Of a stretch of 40,701 nucleotides of DNA, positions 1 through 11,593 are shown piece after piece. This DNA is from DSAR01 sp034437315 (lineage in GTDB: Bacteria; Chloroflexota; Anaerolineae; B4-G1): NCBI GenBank assembly GCA_034437315.1, contig DAOTUC010000339.1:1-40701 (forward strand). Direction: 5' to 3'. Both the position numbers and the translations under genes were made by a program. The number at the start of each line of letters is the position of its first letter. Within the stretch, counting starts at the first letter, position 1. A model generated the notes under the pieces. That model was not told where the DNA came from, did no database searches, and was given only the letters and a program-made list of their open reading frames with translations.

Positions 1-5
1 ATCAT

Positions 6-102
6 AGACCCTAAAGGTTTTTGCGCTGGTTTTGATGGAAAAAGGTCATTGTTTAAGGCAAAAACGTTGTTTGCGCGGCCTTGAGCAAAACCTTTAGGGT
101 CT
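6..102. repeat. 16-bp inverted repeat in the rpoB leader
   Basis: Positions 6-21 (AGACCCTAAAGGTTTT) and 87-102 are exact reverse complements and enclose a 65-base loop. The repeat lies 75 bases upstream of the rpoB start. In RNA it would form a long stem; in DNA it could be the ends of a small palindromic repeat element. No T-run follows the right arm, so it is not a standard intrinsic terminator. No convincing promoter was seen between it and rpoB. Confidence 0.7.
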
Positions 103-176
103 CGCCATGCGAAATCCCAGAGAACCTCATTTTTATAGACTCTCGGAAAGAGGGCGAAAGAAAGGATTAGGCGCTA

Positions 177-4079
<3,903 letters not shown>

Positions 4080-4125
4080 TTCGGTTGCCGTCTATTTTTA
4101 AGCCGTGACGAGCTAAAAAGCTAGT

Positions 4126-4153
4126 TTGACTTTTCAGAGATGTGTGTTAAAAT
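4126..4153 (+). promoter_or_regulatory. sigma70-type promoter of the str operon
   Basis: A -35 TTGACT at 4126-4131 and a -10 TAAAAT at 4148-4153 are separated by 16 bases. It lies just after rpoB and 126 bases before rpsL, so rpsL-rpsG-fusA-tuf can be transcribed independently of rpoB. Confidence 0.75.
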
Positions 4154-4164
4154 ACACGCTCGTT

Positions 4165-4254
4165 GGCGGTGGCTAAGAGCCCCTACCGCCTATTGACAGG
4201 TAAATAAATTCATTTCATTTATGGGAAGGCCATCAGCAAGGGTGGATGGCCTTC
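4165..4254 (+). promoter_or_regulatory. two-hairpin leader of the str operon
   Basis: Hairpin 1 pairs GGCGGT (4165-4170) with ACCGCC (4185-4190) and GGCT (4171-4174) with AGCC (4178-4181). Hairpin 2 is a perfect 10-bp stem, GAAGGCCATC (4225-4234) with GATGGCCTTC (4245-4254), around a 10-base loop. Only 24 bases separate hairpin 2 from the rpsL ATG. No U-run follows, so a terminator is unlikely. Feedback binding of S12 or S7, or mRNA stabilisation, are possible roles (inference). Confidence 0.55.
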
Positions 4255-4278
4255 TTCACTGAGATTGAGGGGGGAAAG

Positions 4279-4695
4279 ATGCCCACTATCAACCAGTTAG
4301 TCCGCAAGGGTAGAAAACCCAAGGCCCGTAAGGCGCAAGCGCCGGCGTTGCATTACACATTCAATTCTTTGAAACAGGAACGCATCCGGCACGATAAGGG
4401 CGCGCCTCAGAAAAGCGGCGTCTGCACGAACGTGCGAACGATGACGCCGAAGAAACCGAATTCAGCGCTGCGAAAGATCGCGCGCGTGCGCCTGTCTAAT
4501 GGTATTGAGGTCACGGCCTATATCCCCGGTGAGGGCCACATGTTACAGGAACACTCGGTCGTCCTGGTGCGGGGCGGGCGCGTCAAGGATTTGCCGGGCG
4601 TGCGTTATCATATCGTGCGCGGTACGTTGGACGCAACAGGCGTTGAAGGCCGTTCACAACAGCGCTCAAAGTATGGGACCAAGCGTCCTAAGTAG
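4279..4695 (+). CDS. rpsL: 30S ribosomal protein S12
   Basis: S12 sits at the decoding centre and contributes to accuracy. The 138-residue product starts MPTINQLVRKGR and has the TPKKPNSALRK and GGRVKDLPGVRYH blocks that surround the usual streptomycin-resistance positions, both in wild-type form. It is longer than the 124-residue E. coli protein because of an insertion near residues 25-40 that is also known in Firmicutes. The ATG at 4279 is chosen over an in-frame ATG at 4246: it has a GAGGGGGGAAAG SD directly upstream, and the upstream codon lies inside the leader hairpin. It is the first gene of the str operon, 23 bases before rpsG. Confidence 0.97.
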   Translation: MPTINQLVRKGRKPKARKAQAPALHYTFNSLKQERIRHDKGAPQKSGVCTNVRTMTPKKPNSALRKIARVRLSNGIEVTAYIPGEGHMLQEHSVVLVRGGRVKDLPGVRYHIVRGTLDATGVEGRSQQRSKYGTKRPK

Positions 4696-4718
4696 TAGAA
4701 TGGAATAGGTGAGGAGTT

Positions 4719-5189
4719 ATGCCACGAAGGTATCGTCCACCCAAACGAGAGGTTGAACCGGATATTCGCTACAACAGCGTGTTGGTCTCCCAATTGATCA
4801 ATCGGCTGATGAAAAAGGGGAAGAAGAGCGTGGCCACGCGGATTATGTACGATGCGATGGACGTCGTGGCGGAGCGGATGAATCGCCCGCCCCTCGAAGT
4901 GGTTCAAGAAGCCGTCCAGAGCGTCAAACCGACCGTGGAAGTCAAGCCGCGTCGTGTTGGCGGGTCCACTTATCAGATTCCGGTGGAGGTGCCGCCCGGC
5001 CGTCAACTCAGTTTGGCCTTGCGCTGGCTGTTGGGCGCGGCTCGCAGTCGCCCCGGCAAGTCGATGGCGGATAAGCTGGCCAATGAAATGATGGATGCCG
5101 TAAACGGCGCTGGCGCGGCCGTCAAGAAGAAGGAAGACGTGCACCGAATGGCGAGAGCTAACCGCGCTTTCGCGCACTATCGGTGGTAG
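4719..5189 (+). CDS. rpsG: 30S ribosomal protein S7
   Basis: S7 nucleates assembly of the 30S head and binds 16S rRNA near the E site. The 156-residue product has the normal length and the conserved LINRLMKKGKKSVA block (about residues 26-39), followed by the VEVKPRRVGGSTYQ segment. A GAGGAG SD lies 5 bases before the ATG. In E. coli S7 is the translational repressor of the str operon. The 128 bases between rpsG and fusA hold the first copy of the repeated SD-sequestering element described below. Confidence 0.97.
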   Translation: MPRRYRPPKREVEPDIRYNSVLVSQLINRLMKKGKKSVATRIMYDAMDVVAERMNRPPLEVVQEAVQSVKPTVEVKPRRVGGSTYQIPVEVPPGRQLSLALRWLLGAARSRPGKSMADKLANEMMDAVNGAGAAVKKKEDVHRMARANRAFAHYRW

Positions 5190-5202
5190 CTATTTTTCGA
5201 TA

Positions 5203-5287
5203 GGGCCTAACCCGATAGAATCCTTGCACAGCGAGCAAGGATTTGGCGATTGACGATGCTTATTGGCGCTGGCTCGTCCAGGTTAGG
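5203..5287 (+). promoter_or_regulatory. structured intergenic element, copy A (upstream of fusA)
   Basis: The outer stem pairs CCTAACC (5206-5212) with GGTTAGG (5281-5287). An internal hairpin is a perfect 9-bp stem, AATCCTTGC (5219-5227) with GCAAGGATT (5235-5243), and loop ACAGCGA. A second hairpin, CTGG (5269-5272) with CCAG (5278-5281), abuts the outer stem. The fusA ATG is at 5318, 30 bases further on, so in this copy the sequestered AGG motifs are not the nearest SD; a weak GGA at 5308-5310 is closer. It is one of five related elements in the window. Confidence 0.75.
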
Positions 5288-5317
5288 TTAGGGATCGATT
5301 TTAAATTGGATTAAACG

Positions 5318-7396
5318 ATGGCCGCCCAAACCCCGCTCAATCGGATTCGAAATATCGGCATTATCGCGCATATTGACGCGGGTAAGACGACGACGACGGA
5401 ACGCATCCTGTTTTACACCGGGCGCACGCACCGTATGGGCAACGTAGATGCAGGGACGACGGTGACCGATTGGATGGCGCAGGAGCGGGAGCGAGGAATC
5501 ACCATTACGGCGGCGGCCGTCACCTGTTTCTGGCAAGGCAGCCAGATTAACATCGTAGATACGCCAGGGCACATCGACTTTACAGCCGAGGTGCAACGTA
5601 GCCTGCGCGTCCTGGACGGCGGGGTTGTCGTCTTCGACGCCGTGGCCGGGGTTGAGCCGCAGTCGGAGACGGTTTGGCGACAAGCGCGGGCGTTTGGCGT
5701 GCCATTGGTCGCTTTTATTAACAAGATGGATAAATTGGGCGCCGATTTCGCTTACGCGCTGAGCACGATTCGCGAGAAGTTGCAAGCGAACCCGGTCGCT
5801 ATCCAGTGGCCCATTGGGCGCGAATCCAGCTTTCGCGGCGTCGTTGATGTGCTGGAGATGCGCGCCATCGTCTGGGAGGATGAATTGGGCGCATCTCCCA
5901 CCATCTTGGATATACCGCCTGAGTTAGAAGACGCGGTATGTGAAGCGCGAGAGCAGGCGGTGGAGCGGATCGTCGAGACGGATGACGAGTTGATGCTGCG
6001 CTACCTCGAAGGGCAGGCGATTTCGGCCGATCAATTGCGCGAGGCGCTGCGGCAAGCGACGCTTTCCGGGCAATTGCAACCGGTTTTGTGCGGGTCAGCT
6101 TTGCGCAACAAGGGGGTTCAGCCCCTGCTGGACGCGATTGTGGATTACCTACCCTCTCCTTTGGAAGTGCCGCCGGTGAAAGGGATCAATCCATACACCG
6201 ATAAAGAGGAAGCGCGCCCGGCAGACCCAGAAGAACCACTGGCGGCCCTGGTCTTTAAAATTGCAACAGATCCCTACGTGGGGCGATTGGCCTATTTTCG
6301 CGTTTACTCTGGAGAGATGCGGGTAGGTACGAGAGTGCTCAACGCCGTCAAGCAGCGGAAAGAACGGATTAGCAAGCTGCTGCGAATGTACGCCGACCAC
6401 CGAGAGGAAATTCAGCGGTTAAGCGCGGGCGATATCGGCGCAACCCTGGGCCTGAAGGATACATTTACCGGCGAGACATTGTGCGCCACTCAGGGGCCAA
6501 TTATCCTAGAGTCGATCGTATTCCCGGAGCCGGTTATTTCGGTGGCGATTGAACCCCGAACGGCCGCGGATCAGGATCGCCTTGAGGAGGGCCTGAGGCG
6601 ACTGGAGGAAGAAGACCCCACCTTCATCGTGCGCACCGACGAGAACACCGGGCAGACGCTCATTGCCGGGATGGGAGAGTTACACCTCGAAATCCTGACC
6701 GATCGGTTGGTGCGAGAGTTTGGCGTCGAAGGGCGGGTGAGTCGCCCGCGCGTCACTTACCGGGAGACGATTACGGAACAGGCCGAGGTCGAGAAGGTGT
6801 TTGATCGCCAGTCCGGCGGCCGGATGCACTTCGCCCGCGTGCGAATGGCGCTAAGCCCGCTGCCCAGCGGATCGGGGATTCGTTTTGTTGACCAGACGAA
6901 CGCCGACCTCCTGCCCGGGATGTACGTGGACGCGGTGGAGCGCGGAGCGCGGGAGGCGATGGAGAGCGGCGTGCTGTCCGGTTATCGCGTCGTGGACGTT
7001 GAAGCTCGATTGCTGGACGCGACGATGAATCCAGACACCTCTTCGGAATTGGCCTTCCGAGTGGCCAGCATTGAAGCCGTCGGGCGAGCGCTCGACTTGG
7101 CTGCCCCTATTTTATTGGAACCGGTGATGGATTTGGAAGTCGTGGCGCCGGATATCTACACCGGCGAGGTGATGGGCGATCTGAACGCCCGCGGCAGTGA
7201 GATCAGACAGGTTTCATCTCGAGCCGGAACTATGCAGACGATCCGCGCATACGTTCCGCTGGCGAATATGTTTGGTTATGCCACCGCCCTGCGCAGCTTG
7301 ACGCAAGGGCGAGGAAATTTTTCGATGGAATTTGATCATTACGCAGAAGTAAATAAGCAACGGATGGATGCCATTGTGAATGGCGGAGGCTGGTAA
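5318..7396 (+). CDS. fusA: translation elongation factor G
   Basis: EF-G is the GTPase that drives translocation of tRNA and mRNA. The 692-residue length is typical. The P-loop AHIDAGKTT is at residues 17-25, followed by the switch I ERERGITITAA block, DTPGH, and NKMD for guanine recognition. Domains II-V follow with no gap, including an EF-G-type domain IV. All nucleotide-binding motifs are canonical, in contrast to the EF-Tu encoded next. It is the third gene of the str operon, preceded by structured element A and followed after 46 bases by tuf. Confidence 0.98.
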   Translation: MAAQTPLNRIRNIGIIAHIDAGKTTTTERILFYTGRTHRMGNVDAGTTVTDWMAQERERGITITAAAVTCFWQGSQINIVDTPGHIDFTAEVQRSLRVLDGGVVVFDAVAGVEPQSETVWRQARAFGVPLVAFINKMDKLGADFAYALSTIREKLQANPVAIQWPIGRESSFRGVVDVLEMRAIVWEDELGASPTILDIPPELEDAVCEAREQAVERIVETDDELMLRYLEGQAISADQLREALRQATLSGQLQPVLCGSALRNKGVQPLLDAIVDYLPSPLEVPPVKGINPYTDKEEARPADPEEPLAALVFKIATDPYVGRLAYFRVYSGEMRVGTRVLNAVKQRKERISKLLRMYADHREEIQRLSAGDIGATLGLKDTFTGETLCATQGPIILESIVFPEPVISVAIEPRTAADQDRLEEGLRRLEEEDPTFIVRTDENTGQTLIAGMGELHLEILTDRLVREFGVEGRVSRPRVTYRETITEQAEVEKVFDRQSGGRMHFARVRMALSPLPSGSGIRFVDQTNADLLPGMYVDAVERGAREAMESGVLSGYRVVDVEARLLDATMNPDTSSELAFRVASIEAVGRALDLAAPILLEPVMDLEVVAPDIYTGEVMGDLNARGSEIRQVSSRAGTMQTIRAYVPLANMFGYATALRSLTQGRGNFSMEFDHYAEVNKQRMDAIVNGGGW

Positions 7397-7442
7397 GCAA
7401 ATATCACATTTGCTAACTGACATTGCTCGAAAGGAGTGAGGC

Positions 7443-8660
7443 ATGGCAAAGGAAACATTTGATCGTACAAAGCCACATCTCAATGTGGGCACGATTGGTC
7501 ACATCGATCACGGTAAGACGACGCTTACTGCGGCTATTACAAAGGTGCTTTCTCTGAAGGGTCTGGCCGATTATAAGGCGTATGATGACGTAGCTAAGGC
7601 AGACGCGAAGATGTTCCGTCGTGATGCGACGAAGATCCTGACCGTCGCTATCGCTCACGTCGAGTACGAGACGGAAAATCGTCACTATGCACACATTGAC
7701 TGCCCCGGTCACAGGGATTACATCAAGAACATGATCACCGGTGCAGCGCAGATGGATGGGGCGATTCTGGTCGTATCGGCCGCGGATGGGCCGATGCCCC
7801 AGACGCGGGAGCACATCTTGCTTGCTCGCCAGGTGAATGTGCCCGCTATCGTCGTCTTCTTGAACAAGGCCGATCTGATGGACGACCCCGAGTTGTTGGA
7901 ATTGGTCGAACTGGAATTGCGAGAATTGCTTGATGGGCACGGATTCCCTGGGGATGAAATTCCCATCGTGCAGGGCAGCGCGCTCAATGCGTTGCAGAGC
8001 GAAAATGAAGACTCCGATTCGGAGGAATACGAGTGCATCTGGGAACTGATGCGCGTGGTCGACGATTACATCCCTGAACCGGAGCGCGACGAGGATTTGC
8101 CCTTCTTGATGCCGATTGAGGACGTCTTCTCGATCAAGGGGCGCGGCACGGTAGTGACCGGGCGCGTCACGCGAGGCCGGATGGTGCCGATGACCGATGT
8201 CGAGATTGTCGGCTTGCAGGAAGAGCCCGTCCCCACGGTCGTAACCGATATGGAGATGTTCCGCAAGAAGCTGACAGAGGTGTTGGCGGGCGACAACGCT
8301 GGCCTATTGCTCCGTGGGATCAACCGGGATGAGGTGCAGCGCGGTCAGGTCGTCGCCGCCCCAGGCAGCATTCAGCCGCACAAGTCCTTCATGTGCGAGG
8401 TGTACGTGTTGCAGAAGGACGAGGGTGGACGGCACAAGGCTTTCTTCACCGGTTATCGTCCCCAATTCTACATCCGGACGATGGATGTGACGGGAGAGAT
8501 CACCCTGCCGGAAGGCGTGGAAATGGTTATGCCCGGCGATCGGGTCAACTTGCGAGTCAATCTGATTGAACCGGTCGCAATTGAGGAAGGGTTCCGCTTT
8601 GCAGTCCGCGAGGGCGGTCTGACAGTCGGCGCGGGCGTCGTCACCGAGATATTGGACTAG
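7443..8660 (+). CDS. tuf: elongation factor Tu with divergent switch I
   Basis: EF-Tu delivers aminoacyl-tRNA to the ribosome as a GTP complex. The 405-residue protein has the P-loop GHIDHGKTT (19-27), DCPGH (86-90, with the catalytic His), NKAD, and full domains II and III, including the YRPQFYIRT and GEMVMPGD-like blocks. Switch I is unusual. The near-invariant RGIT motif is replaced by KILT (residues 64-67) after an insertion of about five residues rich in K, R and D. The magnesium-ligand Thr is kept as T67. The residue after the catalytic His is Arg91 rather than Ala. An AAGGAG SD supports the ATG. The frame is intact and the gene is in its normal str-operon place, so it is probably functional. 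Confidence 0.95.
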   Translation: MAKETFDRTKPHLNVGTIGHIDHGKTTLTAAITKVLSLKGLADYKAYDDVAKADAKMFRRDATKILTVAIAHVEYETENRHYAHIDCPGHRDYIKNMITGAAQMDGAILVVSAADGPMPQTREHILLARQVNVPAIVVFLNKADLMDDPELLELVELELRELLDGHGFPGDEIPIVQGSALNALQSENEDSDSEEYECIWELMRVVDDYIPEPERDEDLPFLMPIEDVFSIKGRGTVVTGRVTRGRMVPMTDVEIVGLQEEPVPTVVTDMEMFRKKLTEVLAGDNAGLLLRGINRDEVQRGQVVAAPGSIQPHKSFMCEVYVLQKDEGGRHKAFFTGYRPQFYIRTMDVTGEITLPEGVEMVMPGDRVNLRVNLIEPVAIEEGFRFAVREGGLTVGAGVVTEILD

Positions 8661-8670
8661 GTGGTCGTAT

Positions 8671-8979
8671 ATGGCTAAGCAGAAGATCCGCATCCGATTG
8701 AAAGCGTACGATCATCGCGTGCTTGATGAGTCGGCTAAACGTATCGTGGAGACAGCGGAACGCACAGGCGCGACGATTGTGGGGCCAGTTCCTTTGCCAA
8801 CGCGGATTGAGCGTTTTACGGTTCGTCGATCGACGTTCATCGATAAAGATTCGCACGAGCATTTCGAGATCCGCACCCACAAGCGGTTGATTGATGTCAT
8901 CGAGCCGGACAACAAAACGATCGATTCCCTGATGCGGTTGAATCTGCCGGCTGGCGTCGATATCGAGATTAAACTTTAG
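8671..8979 (+). CDS. rpsJ: 30S ribosomal protein S10
   Basis: S10 is a 30S head protein and, with NusB, an antitermination factor. The 102-residue product has the usual length and begins AKQKIRIRLKAYDHRVLD, followed by the GPVPLPT and HKRLIDV blocks typical of the family. It follows tuf by 10 bases and can be read as the last str gene or the first S10-operon gene. The following 127 bases before rplC are strongly structured. Confidence 0.97.
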   Translation: MAKQKIRIRLKAYDHRVLDESAKRIVETAERTGATIVGPVPLPTRIERFTVRRSTFIDKDSHEHFEIRTHKRLIDVIEPDNKTIDSLMRLNLPAGVDIEIKL

Positions 8980-9006
8980 AGTAAAATCGAACGGGGCGGT
9001 GATAGC

Positions 9007-9100
9007 GGAGGAGGGAGGAGCGCGTGTGGCTCTCTCCTCCGAAGCGTCCCGGCGTAGGGATGATGCGGCGAGCGCTCAACGCCGGCAGTCCCTTGGGAGG
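9007..9100 (+). promoter_or_regulatory. structured leader of rplC
   Basis: Hairpin 1 has an 11-bp stem, GGAGGAGGGAG (9007-9017) with CTCTCTCCTCC (9030-9040), including one G-U pair. Hairpin 2 pairs CCGGCGT (9049-9055) with ACGCCGG (9079-9085). TCCC (9089-9092) can fold onto GGGA (9095-9098), which is part of the rplC SD GGGAGG (9095-9100). Alternatively TCCCT (9089-9093) can pair with AGGGA (9056-9060) in the loop of hairpin 2, which would free the SD. This gives two mutually exclusive states on paper. The position resembles the L4-controlled S10 leader of E. coli, but no homology was tested. Confidence 0.5.
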
Positions 9101-9106
9101 TGTGGT

Positions 9107-9769
9107 GTGAAGGCAATTTTGGGCAAGAAGGTTGGTATGACGCAGGTCTTCAACGAGGCTGGTGAAGCCGTTCCGGTAACGGTGATTGAGGCGGGTCCTT
9201 GTTATGTGACTCAGGTGAAGACGCCTGAGCACGATGGCTACCGTGCGATTCAACTGGGGTTCGAGGAACAGAAAAAACCTCAGCGGATGAGTAAAGGGGA
9301 AAAAGGGCATCTGGCCCAGAACGATGTACCGATGCTACGGCATTTGCGTGAGTTCCGAGCGCGCGATGAGGACGAAGTCGTGGATGTCGGCGAACGGGTT
9401 TTGGTGGATGTCTTTGAAGTCGGCGAGCGGGTAGACGTCGTCGGGACGTCGAAGGGACGCGGTTTTGCCGGCGGGGTCAAGCGCTATGGATTCCACGGCG
9501 GCCCCAAGACACACGGTCAGTCGGATCGTTGGCGCGCTCCCGGTTCCATCGGGGGCGGTACGGGGCAAGGGCGCGTTTGGAAGGGGCAACGGATGCCCGG
9601 ACGTATGGGCGGCGTTCGTGTGACCGCCCAAAATTTGCGCGTCGAAGTGGTAGATCCAGAACGCAATTTGTTGGCCATCCAAGGCAGCGTGCCGGGCGCC
9701 AAGGGCGGGCTCTTAGTCATTAAGCGTGCTCGCAAGTCTAAAGAGCTGGCGTCTAGACGGGGCGAGTAG
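9107..9769 (+). CDS. rplC: 50S ribosomal protein L3
   Basis: L3 is an early 50S assembly protein near the peptidyl-transferase centre. The 220-residue product from GTG 9107 starts KAILGKKVGMTQVF and has the GFAGGVKRYGF and HGQSDRWRAPGSIGGG blocks. The GTG at 9107 has GGGAGG 6 bases upstream and matches the family N-terminus. An in-frame GTG at 9026 also has a strong SD (GGGAGGAG, 9013-9020) and would add 27 residues rich in Ala, Arg and Ser, but that SD lies inside an 11-bp hairpin. The shorter form is preferred. rplD follows 31 bases later. Confidence 0.95.
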   Translation: MKAILGKKVGMTQVFNEAGEAVPVTVIEAGPCYVTQVKTPEHDGYRAIQLGFEEQKKPQRMSKGEKGHLAQNDVPMLRHLREFRARDEDEVVDVGERVLVDVFEVGERVDVVGTSKGRGFAGGVKRYGFHGGPKTHGQSDRWRAPGSIGGGTGQGRVWKGQRMPGRMGGVRVTAQNLRVEVVDPERNLLAIQGSVPGAKGGLLVIKRARKSKELASRRGE

Positions 9770-9800
9770 GGCGCTGATGGTGGTTTTTCAGGAGAGAGTT

Positions 9801-10433
9801 ATGGTCGTACCAGTGTACAATGCTAAAGGGGAACAGGTTGGGGAGATTGAGTTGATCCCCGATATTTTTGAGACCTCCATCAATGTGCCGTTGATGCACC
9901 AGGCGTTTGTCCGCCAGACGGCGAACGCTCGACAGGGGACACACAAGGCGAAATCGCGGGGCGAGGTCAATCGCACAAAGTCGAAGTGGTATCGCCAGAA
10001 GGGCACGGGTCGCGCTCGTCACGGAAGCCGTAACGCCAATCTATTCGTCGGCGGCGGCGTAGCGCATGGCCCGACGCCGCGTCAATATACCAAGAAAATG
10101 CCGCGCAAGATGCGACGCGCGGCCATGCGTTCGGCGCTATCGGTCAAAGCGATGGATGAGCAGATCGTGATGTTGGACGCTTTGGAGATGGAGACGCCCA
10201 GGACGAAGGAAATCGCGTCTATGTTGAGTGGTCTGGGGCTAGGCGACGGGAAAAAAGGGCAGGTGTTGATCCTGTTGACCGATGGCAGCGAGATCGTGGA
10301 GAAATCGGCCCGTAATTTGCCGAACGTGAAGACCTTGCGAGCGAATTATCTAAATATCCGGGACTTATTAAAATGTGATCACATCCTTATGCCAGTCGGC
10401 GCGTTGGACGTGATCGAGGAAATGTTGGGATAG
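9801..10433 (+). CDS. rplD: 50S ribosomal protein L4
   Basis: L4 lines the exit tunnel; in E. coli it also represses its own operon. The 210-residue product has the KGTGRARHGS motif and the GGGVAHGPTPR loop that extends towards the tunnel. The ATG at 9801 is chosen because AGGAG lies 6 bases upstream and because MVVPVYNAKGE matches L4 N-termini. Upstream in-frame starts overlap rplC and have no family support. It ends 4 bases before rplW. Confidence 0.96.
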   Translation: MVVPVYNAKGEQVGEIELIPDIFETSINVPLMHQAFVRQTANARQGTHKAKSRGEVNRTKSKWYRQKGTGRARHGSRNANLFVGGGVAHGPTPRQYTKKMPRKMRRAAMRSALSVKAMDEQIVMLDALEMETPRTKEIASMLSGLGLGDGKKGQVLILLTDGSEIVEKSARNLPNVKTLRANYLNIRDLLKCDHILMPVGALDVIEEMLG

Positions 10434-10437
10434 GTGT

Positions 10438-10731
10438 ATGATGGACCCCTACGAAATTATCGTTCGACCGATTGATACAGAGAAGACACGTTTTCAATCT
10501 TCAGAGCATTATAAGTACACGTTTGAGGTGCATCCTGGCGCAAATAAGATTGAGATCAAGCGGGCCGTTGAGGAAATTTATGGGGCGGATGTGATAGCGG
10601 TCAATACGCTGATTATGCCAGCGAAGATCAGCCGTTATGGACGACGTCTTGTGACCCGCCGGCCGGCCTGGAAAAAGGCCGTCGTGACGGTAGCGCCAGG
10701 CCAGCGCCCAGATGTGTTTGAGGGAGTATAG
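10438..10731 (+). CDS. rplW: 50S ribosomal protein L23
   Basis: L23 lies at the tunnel exit and docks trigger factor and SRP. The 97-residue product has the usual IIVRPIDTEKT start region and the YTFEVHPGANKIEIKRAVE segment of the family. Two tandem ATG codons (10438 and 10441) are possible starts. The SD is the TAGG overlapping the rplD stop, suggesting translational coupling. It ends 6 bases before rplB. Confidence 0.95.
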   Translation: MMDPYEIIVRPIDTEKTRFQSSEHYKYTFEVHPGANKIEIKRAVEEIYGADVIAVNTLIMPAKISRYGRRLVTRRPAWKKAVVTVAPGQRPDVFEGV

Positions 10732-10737
10732 CGAATT

Positions 10738-11574
10738 ATGCCGGTAAAAAAATATAAGCCGACGTCGCCGGGCCGGCGTGGTATGACGGGCTCAACCTTT
10801 GAGGAGATTACGCGGACGAAACCAGAGCGCAGCTTAGTCCGTCCGTTGCGCAAGCGCGCCGGGCGCAATGTACACGGTCGCATCACCGTGCGTCATCGCG
10901 GCGGCGGGCACAAGCGCCAATATCGCGTCATTGATTTCAAGCGCGACAAGGTAGACATCCCCGCCCGCGTGCTTAGCATCGAATACGACCCGAATCGCTC
11001 GGCTCGCATCGCGTTATTGCTGTACGCCGACGGGGAAAAGCGTTATATTATCGCGCCGTTGGGTATGCAAGTGGATGATGTGGTTATGAGCGGCGATCAG
11101 GCGGAGATCCGGGTGGGGAATGCGTTGCACTTGGAGAGAATCCCTCTCGGTACAATGATCCATAACATCGAATTACATGTGGGACGCGGTGGGCAGATCG
11201 CCCGCTCCGCCGGCGCGTCGGCCCAGGTGCTGGCAAAAGAGGGAGATTACGTGACGTTGCGTCTGCCAAGCGGCGAGGTGCGTCTGGTGCGCAAGGAATG
11301 TATGGCCACGATCGGGCAAGTCGGCAACATCGACCACGGCAACGTGAAGCTGGGCAAAGCAGGTCGAAAGCGTTGGCGGGGGTTCCGCCCGGCGGTGCGC
11401 GGTTCAGCGATGTCGCCTCGCGATCACCCGCATGGCGGTGGAGAGGGACGCACACCTATCGGTATGCCGAGCCCCAAGACCCCCTGGGGGAAGAAGACGA
11501 TGGGCAAGAAGACGCGACACAACAAGGCGACGGACAAGTACATCGTACGTCGGCGTGGTAAGCGGCGGCAATAG
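10738..11574 (+). CDS. rplB: 50S ribosomal protein L2
   Basis: L2 is needed for subunit association and peptidyl-transferase activity. The length of 278 residues is normal. The N-terminal KPTSPGRRGMTG region, the central GRNVHGRITVRHRGGGHKR segment and the C-terminal DHPHGGGEGRTPIG block with its essential His are all present. rpsS follows 19 bases later. Confidence 0.97.
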   Translation: MPVKKYKPTSPGRRGMTGSTFEEITRTKPERSLVRPLRKRAGRNVHGRITVRHRGGGHKRQYRVIDFKRDKVDIPARVLSIEYDPNRSARIALLLYADGEKRYIIAPLGMQVDDVVMSGDQAEIRVGNALHLERIPLGTMIHNIELHVGRGGQIARSAGASAQVLAKEGDYVTLRLPSGEVRLVRKECMATIGQVGNIDHGNVKLGKAGRKRWRGFRPAVRGSAMSPRDHPHGGGEGRTPIGMPSPKTPWGKKTMGKKTRHNKATDKYIVRRRGKRRQ

Positions 11575-11593
11575 AGTTTGGAGGAAGTCGGAT

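Noticed and set aside
7443..8660. tuf as a pseudogene
   Set aside because: The frame is complete, domains II and III are conserved, and the SD and operon position are normal; only switch I is divergent.
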